Of a DNA stretch of 64,000 nucleotides, positions 1 through 9,400 are shown one piece after another; within the stretch, counting starts at the first letter, position 1; the number at the start of each line of letters is the position of its first letter. The notes beneath the pieces were generated by a model. The model was not told the DNA's origin and ran no database searches. It saw only the letters and a list, made by a program, of their open reading frames with translations. Source of the DNA: Effrenium voratum (Eukaryota; Sar; Dinophyceae; Suessiales; Symbiodiniaceae); the NCBI GenBank assembly GCA_963377175.1, contig CAUJNA010000474.1, positions 148,836 to 212,835 of the forward strand. The letters are read 5' to 3'. Made by a program: the position numbers and the translations under genes.

Positions 1-424
1 CTTTATCTGTATGGATTACAAAAAAGTAAGAAATATAGTTACACCTTATAGTTATATTATTTGTTTTTAATGAATAACTACAAGTAAAAATACTGTTTCC
101 ATCGGTCCCATTGGTGGCAGTGTTCAATTTATTTTGTAATTCGGTTGCTAATTCACTACCTACATAACTACCTTTATCATGTGCTACAATAAGATAATAT
201 ACTGGTGCTCCTATTAATATCCTTCCTAATGTTAAATATAATCTGTTATTTTAATTATCGTCAATTGGGTAAAATGAATTAGCGATAGATACTTCGTGAC
301 AAATCATTTTAGTATTTGGTCCGCATTCTTGTTGCTCTCTTAAATTAATAATAAAATCTGATGTTGACTGACTGTCATTTAAATCACGATAAGCACTGTT
401 GATATTTATTTTTCGAAATCTCAT
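1..424 (-). pseudogene. PLV minor-capsid-like virion protein, 3' end outside window
   Basis: A minus-strand reading frame starts at 422-424 and begins MRFRKININSAYRDLND. It meets a stop at 251-253, but similarity to virion proteins appears to continue in another frame to the window edge, including a stretch reading KGSYVGSELATELQNKLN. An N-terminal basic start with a short INS/IDS-x-x-RD motif, followed by a 'G-x-Y-x-x-x-E-L-A' segment, is what I associate with minor capsid or vertex proteins of polinton-like viruses and virophages; this is recall of family style, not an alignment. One frame change near 250 and the missing end make it a broken fragment. It is divergent from the lipase-like gene at 514 with an AT-rich spacer between them. 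Confidence 0.4.
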
Positions 425-513
425 TATATTAATTATTTAGATAATGTTCTATTTAATAAAATAGTTATAAAGTAATGAAAAAATAAAAAATAAAAATATC
501 AATAATTAATATA

Positions 514-1171
514 ATGAAATATAAATATTATTTAAAAGAAGGAACATTAAAATCATACAATCCACTTCATCAAGGTCATAGCACAATGTACAGAAAAATA
601 ATTAATGAAATTCAACAAGAAAAATCATTATTCAAACCTAAATATAATAATTTATCTGACACAGAAGGATTAAACAAAGCATATACAAATGGTAAAGGTT
701 TCTTTATTGATGGTAATAAACTCTATGTTGCTGGGACATTTGGCAAGAATAATATTAAATCAAATATTAATGATATTTTAAGCGATATTACAATTCCATT
801 TGGTTTAAGTTCATACAGTGAAAGGTATAGAGATATTTAGTGATATACTTCATGAAAACCATAATATTAGTGAAGTTATTAGTCATTCATTGGGTAGTAG
901 TGCGAGTGCTAAATATTTACAAAATAACCCTGATAGAAATATTCGTTTGACAACTTACGGCGCTCCTTTTGTTTCAATGTCAAACAAAAATAATGATAGT
1001 TATACTAATTTTAGACGTATATTAGACCCAATATCAGTGGCAGACCGTGGAGCAATTACAGTAGCAACTGGAAGTTTAAACCCATTGATAAATCACGATT
1101 ATAAGACTGGTTATGGCGATGCTGGTAAAGATGTTTCAAGAAGTATTGAGCCTGTAAAGGAAATTTTGTAG
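514..1171 (+). pseudogene. Lipase/esterase-like alpha/beta hydrolase (frameshifted)
   Basis: Two overlapping frames (514-840 and 818-1171) together give about 215 residues. The second carries the sequence SHSLGSSASAKYLQ, which matches the nucleophile-elbow pattern G/S-H-S-L-G of class-3 lipases, followed by a strand and TTYGAPFVS, the typical 'yGxP' segment after the elbow. A later Asp-containing stretch (RILDPIS) and a His (LINHDY) could complete a Ser-Asp-His triad. Lipase-like genes are known from some polinton-like viruses and virophages. The frame changes between about 815 and 838, so the copy is broken unless this is an assembly error. It sits just upstream of a small ORF and the capsid gene on the same strand. 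Confidence 0.5.
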
Positions 1172-1182
1172 TATTATATATA

Positions 1183-1320
1183 ATGCATAATAATTATATA
1201 CAAAATACTATAAATCCTAAAAATAAAGTCAGTTATGATGACATTAAAAAGATTGTAGAAGACGAACCTAATTATAAGGTTGAAAATAACAATATTAAAA
1301 CAAATCTAAAAAACTATTAA
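1183..1320 (+). CDS. Small 45-residue protein, unknown
   Basis: An intact ATG-to-TAA frame of 45 codons, rich in Asn, Lys and Tyr, begins MHNNYIQNTINPKNK. It lies 11 bases after the lipase-like gene and about 100 bases before the capsid gene. No motif is recognisable. In this AT-rich DNA short frames arise by chance, so its reality rests on position only. Confidence 0.3.
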   Translation: MHNNYIQNTINPKNKVSYDDIKKIVEDEPNYKVENNNIKTNLKNY

Positions 1321-1421
1321 ATAAAAAATCTAAAAAAAGAAGTTATAGATTATTCACACTTTAAAATAAATTAATTTAATAATAGAATAATATAATATTT
1401 TCTGTTATTAAATATATACAG

Positions 1422-2845
1422 ATGGAAATTTTAAATGTTGAAGATGTACTCGTAGAGAAGAATTTAAGATTTAAATCAAAAGATGGCGGTTCTTATGTTC
1501 GGTCAAAAGAAGGTAAAAACTTTTACCCTTCATCGGTTTCTACTTATACCGCTGATACAAATTCTGTGATTAGATTTAACATTACTGGACCACCTAATCA
1601 ATGGATTTCACTTCCTACACTATTATTAGGATTTACATTGGAGAATACTGACGACAGCACGAATGATAATGCTGAGCTACGACCTATATCTGCTGGTGCT
1701 TTCTTTTCAAGGGTACGAGTGATGATGGGAGATGTAATAGTATGTGATTTGAATTCTACATCTCGTGCCGATGCTATGAAAGATTTACTGAAAACATCAG
1801 AAGCAAAGCGAGCAGATGAAGTTTTAGGTTTTGAAAATTCGTTTACTATGTTAGATTTCTAACTTATACTCAATTAGCAACGAACCCAAGCGCTAATAAT
1901 GTTGCAAGAGTCACAAGACAAGTCACGGACGATAATAAAAGAGGCATTGCGAAAGGTAAAAGCGCAAATGTATTTTATGATATGAATTTGAAATGCTTTA
2001 AGTCTTGTGAAAACTGGTTACCTCTATCGTACTGCCCTATAACCATAGAATTATATTTAGTGAATGATGCTAAATTACCAATTATTGCACAAGGCAACAC
2101 TTCTGTTTTCACTGCTACAAATACTTCTAACAAATGTGCAAGAAAAAAGCAGGTTTTCAAAGCAAATGTTTATTCTCTTGATGATAGTTTATATGCAGAA
2201 TATGCTAAAATATTAGAAACCGGTTCTCTTCCAATTACTTTTGAAACTGAAACAATGCAAGAACAAACCACATCAGCAACTACTGAAATATTTACAACTA
2301 TCGTAAGGAATGTATCTAAACTAAATATTTATTTCATTTTCTAATACAACAAATAAAGGTTATGTAGGAGGATTTGGTGAAATTCTTAAAGAATACAACT
2401 CACTATATCATCCATTAGCACATCAAGGTAGTGCTGTTGATGTTGGATACTATGACCCCACCTATGATTTAACTGCTTCATTGGTAATTGGTAATCAAGT
2501 TATACCATCGCAAGAAATTCAAGGTGTTCGTGAAGCATATGTTCACTTAATGCATTGTGCTGATAATCCATTGTTAGTTAGAAGCAAGGACTATAAAACA
2601 CAAGCATTTATGTTTGGATTTAATCTACAAAAATTAGAATCAGCATCGTATTCAGGTTTAAATTTAAAGACTACTTCAAATGCAGTAATTAAAATTCGCC
2701 CCCTTGATGGAACTACTTTATATAGTAGTAGTTTTATGCCAACGCGGATGTACATTCATATGGTTCACGAATGTATCCTTGAAATCCGTTCAAATTCTGT
2801 AACATTTTATGATAAAATACAAAATATGATATTATTTATTTTCTA
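1422..2845 (+). pseudogene. MCP: PLV major capsid protein (double jelly-roll), frameshifted
   Basis: Three frames in order (1422-1862, about 1863-2343, about 2344-2845) read as one protein of about 470 residues, the normal length for a polinton-like virus major capsid protein. The middle piece has the segment MNLKCFKSCENWLPLSYCP, a loop-plus-strand pattern typical of the first jelly roll. The last piece carries HLMHCADNPLLVRSKDY, GLNLKTTSNAVIKIRP and a final HECILEIRSNSVTFYD, matching the closing strand of the second jelly roll. It would assemble the icosahedral shell. Frame breaks fall near 1860 and near 2340. Identification rests on recognised pattern and on the packaging ATPase and fibre nearby. 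Confidence 0.7.
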
Positions 2846-2862
2846 ATTACTAATATAATATT

Positions 2863-5505
2863 ATGGGCAAGAACTTAATGAATATCTTCGATATTACAGC
2901 AAATAGAACTAGGCAAGTAAAAGATGGAGCAGTCAATGATATATTACGCGAGTAAATCCGACATTCAAACAGAATTAGACAGTAAAGCAGACCAAGCAGA
3001 CACCTACACAAAGGAGCAGATAAATGCTAATTTTTATGACATAACTGAAACATATGACAAAACAGAAAGTAATGTATTATCAAATAATATTAGTTCAAAT
3101 ACATTTTTAATAGGTATTCTGACAATAACTTCAAATACAAATTTTAATAATATTTCATCAAATACAAATTTAATAAATAATTTAAATTCTACTATGACAA
3201 CTAATTTTAATAGTATTTCTTCAAATACTAATTTAATTAATACAAATTTTAATAATATTTCATTAAATACAAATTTAATAAATAATTTAAATTCTACTAT
3301 GACAACTAATTTTAATAGTATTAGTTCTAATTCTAGTTTAATAACAGGATTAAATAGTACAGTAAATTCACATATTACTGCAATTTTAGATTTACAGAAT
3401 GGAGGTTCATTTAATGAATCAGATTACTATAATAAAATAACAACTAATAATTTATTATCAGAAAAATTAAATACATCAATATTAATTAATACATTAATAC
3501 ATAATATAACAACTACTGCAACTTTTAAAATAGCAGAATTTGGAAATTTTAATAATTTCTTTGAAATGTATAATAATTATTTTGATAGTTATGTTTATGG
3601 AAATTATGTGGAGCAACTATGTTTTTAAATCAACGAGGTTTTGGAGATGTAGAAATTGATAATTCTTCAACTTTTCAAAATGATAAAATAATATTAAATC
3701 ATAATACCACAATATTAAGTAATTTACAAGTATCAGGTTTATTTTCTTGTTCAACTATTTTAAATATAGCAGGTTCAGATGCTCGTTATGTTTTACAATC
3801 GGATGGATTAAGTGGATTAATAACAGGAAATACAAATACAATTAATTCAATAATTACTAGTAATAATTCACAGGATACATCATTAGGACAAACGTTGGAT
3901 AAAATAGATACTAACGCTCAATCAGTAGCAGGTGCCATTAATTTTAGTGATAATACAACTTTACACAGTAATATAAATATGTTGACTACTGGTTCTATAA
4001 TTTGTAACAAGTTTAGTACTACACCTTCGCCTAATTTAGGATTGCAAATGACTTTTCAAATGTTTAATCGTGAATTTAATATTAACAGAGACGGACGCAT
4101 GTGGATGAGTAGCGCAGGAGGTCAATGGGAAACGCAAATCGGAGACGCTAATGTTGGACGTGTTTGGGTAAAAGATAGATTTGGTTTAGGTGCTGTTGGT
4201 GTTAATGGTTATGTTTTAAATTGTGCCGGAAAATCGAGATTTACTGATGCAGTTGATTTTATAGGAACTGACAAGGCAGTAAATCTTAACAATGGTTCAT
4301 ATTTGAATTTTAATAATAATGGTTCAATACGAAGATATACTCCGGATGCAATAGAAGGTTTATATATGTCTCATGATGATTTCGTTGCCATTAGTGTTGG
4401 TGATGTTAGTAATGCTTCTAATCAGTTTATGATGTGTGATGGATTTCTGATATTAATTGTGATAATGTTAATATTGATACTGATGGTAAATTAACAATTG
4501 ATACAAACTGTGAATTATATAGATATGTTAGTGCTTTTTCATCTTTTGATATGAGAAATACCGATGCTAATTCTTCAATTAGATTTATTTGTGGAGACCC
4601 CGCTGTTCAGTCTAACATAGTCGGGGCAGTTAATATCACTAGCGGATGGACTTTTAATACTGCTACTGCTGTTTTTATGGGTAATTTATTTGCTGATGAT
4701 GTTTATATTAAAACTGATGGAGCATTAAGAAGTAATCATTTAGCACCTAACGGAGGAACATTAATAACCGTTGATACTAATATGGCAATACAAAATGCAT
4801 ATTATATGGCAATACAAAATGCATATTTAGCAACTAATACCATTCAATCATTTGATTTAACAACGGTTTCATTTTTGGATAATATTTCAATGACTACTGG
4901 AACTGATATTAAAATGGGAACATCGGAAATATCAACTTATTATGATGGAACTAATTTATCTACAATTGATGTAATATTCAGAACATCAAACACAGCTTTT
5001 AGAGTTTCAGATAGTTCAACTACACCTTCAGATTTATTATCTATTGATAAGACATTTGGAACAACAGTAAATACTGAAAGTTTTACAAATAATGCTCCAT
5101 CAACTTTTAACGAAAATGTAACAGTTGTTAATACAAACACATTATTTGTAAATGATATTCAAGATGCTTCAGGCAATGCTCTTGATATTACCGCTGGAAC
5201 TGTAACCATAATGGAAGTCTAATAGATAATTCTGATGCAAGATTAAAATATGATGTAGATTTACTTAAAAGCAATTGTATTAGTATGATTAAGAAATTCA
5301 AACCTAAAAAACTGAAAAGAAAAGATAGAGACGCTAAGGATGCAATCCATATAGGTTATATTGCTGATGATTTATTAAAAGCAGTTCCAAAAGAAATTAG
5401 TAATGTAGTTCATAGCAATCGTGAATATTTAGGTATTGAATGTACAAAAGTACCAATATTATTACATAAAGCTTTACTGGAAGTAATAGATAAAGTTGAA
5501 AATTA
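2863..5505 (+). pseudogene. PLV fibre/spike protein with C-terminal S74-type chaperone domain
   Basis: A roughly 880-residue protein is spread over five frames (2863-2955, 2924-3628, 3619-4445, 4443-5218, 5215-5505). The N-terminal part has Lys/Asp/Gln heptad-like segments, then near-identical Asn/Thr/Ser-rich repeats (3120-3335; core TNFNSISSNTN) that would form a trimeric fibrous stalk. A beta-rich, glycine-containing middle follows. The C-terminus reads NSDARLKYDVDLL, a basic segment, then IHIGYIADDLLKAVP and a helix; the S-D-x-R-L-K start and G-x-x-A-D-E/D-L pattern are the signature of peptidase_S74 intramolecular chaperones of phage tail spikes and viral fibres, which trimerise the fibre and then cleave themselves off. 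Four frame breaks indicate decay. It probably served in host attachment. Confidence 0.65.
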
Positions 5506-5544
5506 AAGAAAGAAATTAAGGAATTGAAAAAAGAAAAATCTAAA

Positions 5545-5640
5545 TAAATAATTAAATATAAATATATAAATATATAAATAAATAAATAAAAAATTAAATA
5601 AATAAATAAATAACTAATATATCTAGATATATATATATAT
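5545..5640. repeat. AT-rich simple repeat upstream of the 5641 gene
   Basis: A run of TAAA and TATA units ends in an alternating (AT)n tract directly before the ATG at 5641. Similar (TAAA)n plus TATA-rich blocks precede the genes at 7838 and 8216, so it may act as the promoter of the next gene as well as being low-complexity spacer. Confidence 0.6.
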
Positions 5641-5955
5641 ATGGACATTGACAGGAAAGTTAAAATAAAAGCATTATTTCAATATAGTAGTATGAGAGAA
5701 AAAACTTGTTATTGCGGTTGTAAAGTCACTAAGTTAAATAAAGATGAATTTACATTAGATAAATGTAATAATGCAGAATGTAATTTTAATCATTCTAAAT
5801 TTGATGAATATATTAAAGAATTAAACAAACAATCAAGAGAAGAGAGATTCGACAGACTAATAGATAAATATGGTAAGGTAATAAATCCTATTCTTTGGGG
5901 GTTGCTATTTCCTATTTTGATTCCTTTAAATATTTATTATTGCATTATAATCTAA
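5641..5955 (+). CDS. Small Cys-rich protein with C-terminal membrane segment
   Basis: An intact 104-residue frame. Residues about 22-45 hold CYCGC and two further Cys in KCNNAECNF followed by NHSKF, a possible four-cysteine metal site. The last 20 residues are strongly hydrophobic (ILWGLLFPILIPLNIYY) and would form one transmembrane helix, leaving the Cys-rich part on one side of a membrane. It stands between the fibre gene and a predicted myristoylated protein, suggesting a role at a membrane during entry or assembly. No family recognised. Confidence 0.5.
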   Translation: MDIDRKVKIKALFQYSSMREKTCYCGCKVTKLNKDEFTLDKCNNAECNFNHSKFDEYIKELNKQSREERFDRLIDKYGKVINPILWGLLFPILIPLNIYYCIII

Positions 5956-5969
5956 ATAATAATATATAC

Positions 5970-6119
5970 ATGGGTAATTCAAATAGTAATGTTGAAACTT
6001 CAAGTATTGACAAAATCAATGATATTGATGTAGAACAATTAGATTTAAGTAATGATAATAGATTACAGTTGAAAGCAATTAAGCAAATAAGTGAAAGATT
6101 AGAAAACTGGAGAAAGTAA
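5970..6119 (+). CDS. 49-residue protein with an N-myristoylation-type start
   Basis: The frame begins MGNSNSNVETS, which fits the N-myristoyltransferase pattern M-G-x-x-x-S. A longer in-frame version starting at 5895 exists, but the ATG at 5970 follows an AT-rich leader and gives the conserved type of start. The remainder is acidic then helical (LKAIKQISERLENW). A lipid-anchored small virion or membrane protein is plausible; nothing more can be said. Confidence 0.45.
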   Translation: MGNSNSNVETSSIDKINDIDVEQLDLSNDNRLQLKAIKQISERLENWRK

Positions 6120-6210
6120 AAAGTGACAAATTAATATATAGATTACCAGCGTTGAATTTATGTAGTTATAGTTTATTCTGAATTAATATTATTGAGATTT
6201 ATTAATATTA

Positions 6211-6959
6211 TTAATTATTAGGTATCATCCTCTGGTTTAAGTTTTTATAAAGCATTTCTTTTTTATCAGATTTCATTAAATCTACACACATAAACCCATG
6301 TTTTTCATCAGTGGCGGTGTGATATAATTGTAATAATGTTTGTTTATCATATAAGGCACTTAATTCATCAATTATGCTATCTAAATCTTTTTGATTTCTC
6401 AATCTAAATACATATAACTGAGTAGCATTTTTCCTAACTACTGGACTTAATAATGTGTAAGATTGGCGAGCTATAAATGTTGATATAAAATAATGGCGAC
6501 CCTTCACGAATAATCGGATTAGTTCCTTATTCTTACGGGCGACGTCTTTGTTATCACTGAAGTCGTCCACAATTAGAGCAATATTGAAGATTTTACTAAA
6601 ATCACTATCTTTCATATATTTTACTTTTTTCTTGAGTATCAATAATATGTTTCATTTGTTCTTCATTAAATGTATCAAAATAAATAGGGTCATCTTCGGT
6701 ATGTTGTACTTTCAATTTATTTTTGATATAGTCTTTGACGCTATCCCAGTTATTATCTAAATGTATTGTTGGACTAAAAAGAAATATTTTTTTCAAAATT
6801 ATCACGGTATATATCTAATAATAAATTCGTTAAGACTACGGTTTTACCAACTCCCGATGGTGCAGCCAATATCTGACGTGCTGGTAGTTTCCCCACGTGT
6901 TCATATTTTGATTGTTTGCTATTGTATTCTTTGGTTTTATATGGTGTAATATCAATCAT
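6211..6959 (-). pseudogene. A32-like (FtsK/HerA superfamily) genome packaging ATPase, frameshifted
   Basis: Minus-strand protein of about 245 residues in three frames (6774-6959, 6605-6805, 6211-6642). The first piece has a Walker A motif in ILAAPSGVGKTVVLTNLL. The third has Walker B in FNIALIVDDFSD, followed by a long helix and ARQSYTLLSPVVRKNATQLY, the region of the sensor and arginine motifs in A32-type packaging ATPases. Length matches ATPases of polinton-like viruses and virophages. The enzyme would pump viral DNA into the capsid. Frame changes near 6780 and 6620 break the present copy. It is the only long minus-strand gene in this part of the virus besides the fragment at 1-424. Confidence 0.75.
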
Positions 6960-7006
6960 AAATAATGTTGAAGATATTTAGAAAATATTTTATATTTATT
7001 ATTAGA

Positions 7007-7096
7007 ATGGAACATCATTATGTTATGAGTGGCGGTGAAAACCATAATGGAACAGGTTTTCCATTGCTTCAATCAATAAGCATTGAAGATAATTAG
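7007..7096 (+). CDS. Very short ORF (29 residues), doubtful
   Basis: ATG-to-TAG frame beginning MEHHYVMSGGENHNGTG and ending at 7096, starting just upstream of the divergent ATPase gene. It could be a small gene, the start of a truncated one, or chance. No motif apart from His/Gly richness. Confidence 0.15.
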   Translation: MEHHYVMSGGENHNGTGFPLLQSISIEDN

Positions 7097-7223
7097 TTTG
7101 AATTTGTTTGAACCTCGCTTGCGTTGTCCAGTGCAATGAAAACTCCAAGTGCTGTGCCCCCCAATATTCTATTATGCATGAAAAAAATAAGATTAGTTAG
7201 AACAGTTTATCTTATTATTTAAT

Positions 7224-7418
7224 ATGCAAAGGAGTTATTCAGATTATATTAATATATTAGATGAAGTGGAGAATATAGAACAAGTAATAATAACTCATAA
7301 TAAAATTAAAAAATGCTGTTATTATTCATTAGAATTAATTAAGTTAGGAATTCAATATATCAAAAGTAAAAATGTAAATGTTAATATAAATGGGAAGAAA
7401 GAAAAACAAAAAGAATAA
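7224..7418 (+). CDS. Small helical protein, unknown
   Basis: Intact 64-residue frame, MQRSYSDYINILDEVENIE at the start and a Lys-rich end (NGKKEKQKE). Mostly helical by composition, with a paired Cys (KKCCYY) in the middle. It overlaps the start of the next frame (7390) by about 29 bases, as in compact viral genomes. Function unknown. Confidence 0.35.
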   Translation: MQRSYSDYINILDEVENIEQVIITHNKIKKCCYYSLELIKLGIQYIKSKNVNVNINGKKEKQKE

Positions 7419-7754
7419 GACAGAGACTACAGTTTCTTCAACAGATGAAGATAGCGGAGAAATTGTTAAAGAACATCAGTTATTGAGTTTGCTTGCCCAA
7501 TGTGTAAAAAGATGTTAGAAATGAAGAATGAATTAGAAATACAAAAGAAAGGAAACTGTAAATGTTCGTGTATTCCAACCAGTTTCAAAATAAGTAAGAA
7601 TGATAAGAAAATGAATATTGATAAAACTAAAGACAGTATCAACTTAGAAACAGATGTTCATAATATTGCTATTCGCTTTGGGAGGGGAGTTACTCCATCA
7701 GATAATGGTGATAAGGAAACTCAGGAAACTATACGTGAAATGATGAAAAATTAG
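7390..7754 (+). pseudogene. Small basic, Cys-containing protein (frameshifted)
   Basis: An ATG at 7390 opens a very basic start (MGRKKNKKNK). The frame ends soon after 7490, but a second frame (7500-7754) continues sensibly with CPMCKKMLEM just upstream of its first Met and CKCSC downstream, giving a possible Cys4 metal site. The C-terminal half is polar and contains IAIRFGRG. About 120 residues in total. A small nucleic-acid-binding protein is possible from the basic tail and Cys pairs; this is inference. Confidence 0.35.
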
Positions 7755-7796
7755 TATTTAAAGAGTAGATTTAACATAATTGCACTTTAAAAATAT

Positions 7797-7837
7797 ATAA
7801 ATAAATAAATAAATGTATAAACATTTATATAATCATA
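7797..7837 (+). promoter_or_regulatory. Candidate PLV promoter: (AAAT)n plus TATA palindrome
   Basis: A run of TAAA units is followed by the near-palindrome TATAAACATTTATA and then the ATG at 7838. An equivalent block precedes the ATG at 8216. Shared upstream structure in front of two adjacent small genes suggests a promoter. Confidence 0.4.
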
Positions 7838-8167
7838 ATGCCAACTATGAATCGAGAAGACTATAGAATTATAACTTTCGATGATGGAGAAATTAAAGAC
7901 ATATTCAATGGTGATGAACACTTTGCTAAACAATTGAGCGAAGAATACTTTTATTGGTTTGATGCTAAATTCAGTGATAAATATTTTATGAAAGGTATAA
8001 CTCAACCAGAGAAATTTGGTAAAATATTGAAATTTTTTGAAACTATAGGTGACGAGGAAGGTTCAATACAAATGAAAAATAAAATTGATGAAAGACTTTT
8101 AGAAAATAATTTATTTACATACATAAAATTATATTATTCAGGTAAATTGTATAATAAAAACGCATAA
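7838..8167 (+). CDS. 109-residue acidic protein, unknown
   Basis: Intact frame with MPTMNREDYRIITFDDGE at the start and alternating acidic and aromatic residues (SEEYFYWFDAKFSDKYF). It appears to be a soluble helical protein. One of the few viral genes without a frame break. Function not recognised. It has the candidate promoter block directly upstream. Confidence 0.45.
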   Translation: MPTMNREDYRIITFDDGEIKDIFNGDEHFAKQLSEEYFYWFDAKFSDKYFMKGITQPEKFGKILKFFETIGDEEGSIQMKNKIDERLLENNLFTYIKLYYSGKLYNKNA

Positions 8168-8215
8168 TTAAATAATTAAATAAATAAATAATTATATAAA
8201 TATTTATATATAAAA
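8167..8215 (+). promoter_or_regulatory. Candidate PLV promoter, second copy
   Basis: Repeats the design seen at 7797-7837: TAAA units, then the perfect palindrome TATATAAATATTTATATA, then the ATG at 8216. Confidence 0.4.
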
Positions 8216-8417
8216 ATGTCAGAAAATTGTGATTCTACAATTAACGATTTAGTGAAAAAGGTTATAATTATTAGTAAGAATATTAGGCGACCATGAAACT
8301 AAAAGACAATCTTATTTTGAGATGGTGTCCAAAGGGCGCATTAAGAACCCAAAAGAACAAACATTAGAATACTATAAAATCGCGAAAGATGGTGATGAAT
8401 ATAAACTTATGGATTAA
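8216..8417 (+). pseudogene. Small unknown protein, frameshifted
   Basis: The first frame (MSENCDSTINDLVKK...) stops at 8296. A second frame entered near 8285 continues to a TAA at 8417 with FEMVSKGRIKNPKEQTL and YYKIAKDGDEYKLMD. Together about 66 residues. Last recognisable gene of the AT-rich viral segment. Confidence 0.3.
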
Positions 8418-8629
8418 TATAATAAATATCTAAATCGTTCTAATAAATGAATTTATTAGAATTATTCAGTGGCACAGGCAGTGTTGAAACTTGAAATTTG
8501 CAGGTTCATCCAATGACAAATGAGTAAAAAATATGAAACTTAAAATTTTGAAAATAATGAATTTTAAGGGGGAAATCCATAGTTTATAAAATAAATAAAA
8601 CACCAATACATATATATATATATATATCA
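8418..8629. other. AT-rich spacer, no gene seen
   Basis: AT-rich sequence ending in a short (AT)n tract. I see no credible coding frame. It leads into the 22-bp tandem repeat. Confidence 0.5.
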
Positions 8630-8771
8630 GGATGCATAAATACTAAGGTTAGGATGCAAAAATCTTAAGGTTAGGATACAACAATCCTAAGGTTAGGATG
8701 CAACAATCCTAAGGTTAGGATGCAACAATCCTAAGGTTAGGATGCAACAATCCTAAGGTTAGGATGCTTCA
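8630..8771. repeat. 22-bp tandem repeat with internal TTAGGAT/ATCCTAA palindrome
   Basis: About six copies of a 22-bp unit (CTAAGGTTAGGATGCAACAA plus TC); the first copies are diverged and the last four almost identical. Each unit contains TTAGGAT and, five bases on, AATCCTAA, so each can form a hairpin. It lies where base composition changes from the AT-rich viral DNA to GC-rich host DNA. Confidence 0.8.
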
Positions 8772-9400
8772 CCACAGGACGCAGGAAGCGCCACCAAAAG
8801 GCATCTACATGTCTGCGCATCTACCAGTTGCCTGTGTGCATCTACCGTTTCGTTTCTTGTTAGGGTTTATGTAATTATCTATTGTATGGTCGGTTGTTTG
8901 GTTTTTTGTTTGGTTTGTTGCTTGGTGTTTTTTTTTAATTAGTTTGTTTGTTGATTGTTCTGTTTTATGTGGAATGGATGAGGTGATGAATGTTGATGCT
9001 GTTATGATTTTGATAAAAATGAATAAGACGGTATATGGTTAGTTGTTAGGATTTTGATAAAAATGAATGAGGGGGCGATGATTGGAAATTTTAAAATGGA
9101 TAAGGGTGCTAAATGTGAGGTTGTTATAATTTTTATGAAAAATGAATAAGGGTATGTATTTTGACTGTTATGATTTTGGTAAAAAATGAATGAGAGTAAT
9201 AAATAGGGGGCAGTTATAAAATTGATAAAATGGATGAGGTAAAGTATCTTAACTGTTATGATTTTATGAAAAATGAAACAGGGGGTAATATTGCTGACTG
9301 TTATGAAATGGATTTTAGAAAAATGAAGACACCTGCCATTGCTTGACTGATAGAAAATATTTTTGAGTTTTTCTTATACTGTTATGAAAAATTTAGAATC
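8772..9400. repeat. T/G-rich spacer with degenerate ~60-bp tandem repeat
   Basis: From about 8990 to 9400 a degenerate unit recurs seven or so times, built on GTTATGATTTTGATAAAAAT followed by a G-run (GAATAAGGGGG-like). No coding frame. It may be diverged viral end sequence or a host satellite. The first 200 bases hold only a T/G-rich low-complexity stretch. Confidence 0.55.

Noticed and set aside
1..8629. Bacterial or organelle contamination as the source of the AT-rich part
   Set aside because: The capsid, A32-like ATPase and fibre form a coherent PLV set, frame decay fits endogenisation, and sequence continues into host DNA; read support is still needed.
8630..8771. Telomere-type TTAGG repeat
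   Set aside because: The unit is 22 bp with an inverted TTAGGAT/ATCCTAA pair, not a simple short telomeric repeat, and it lies internally.
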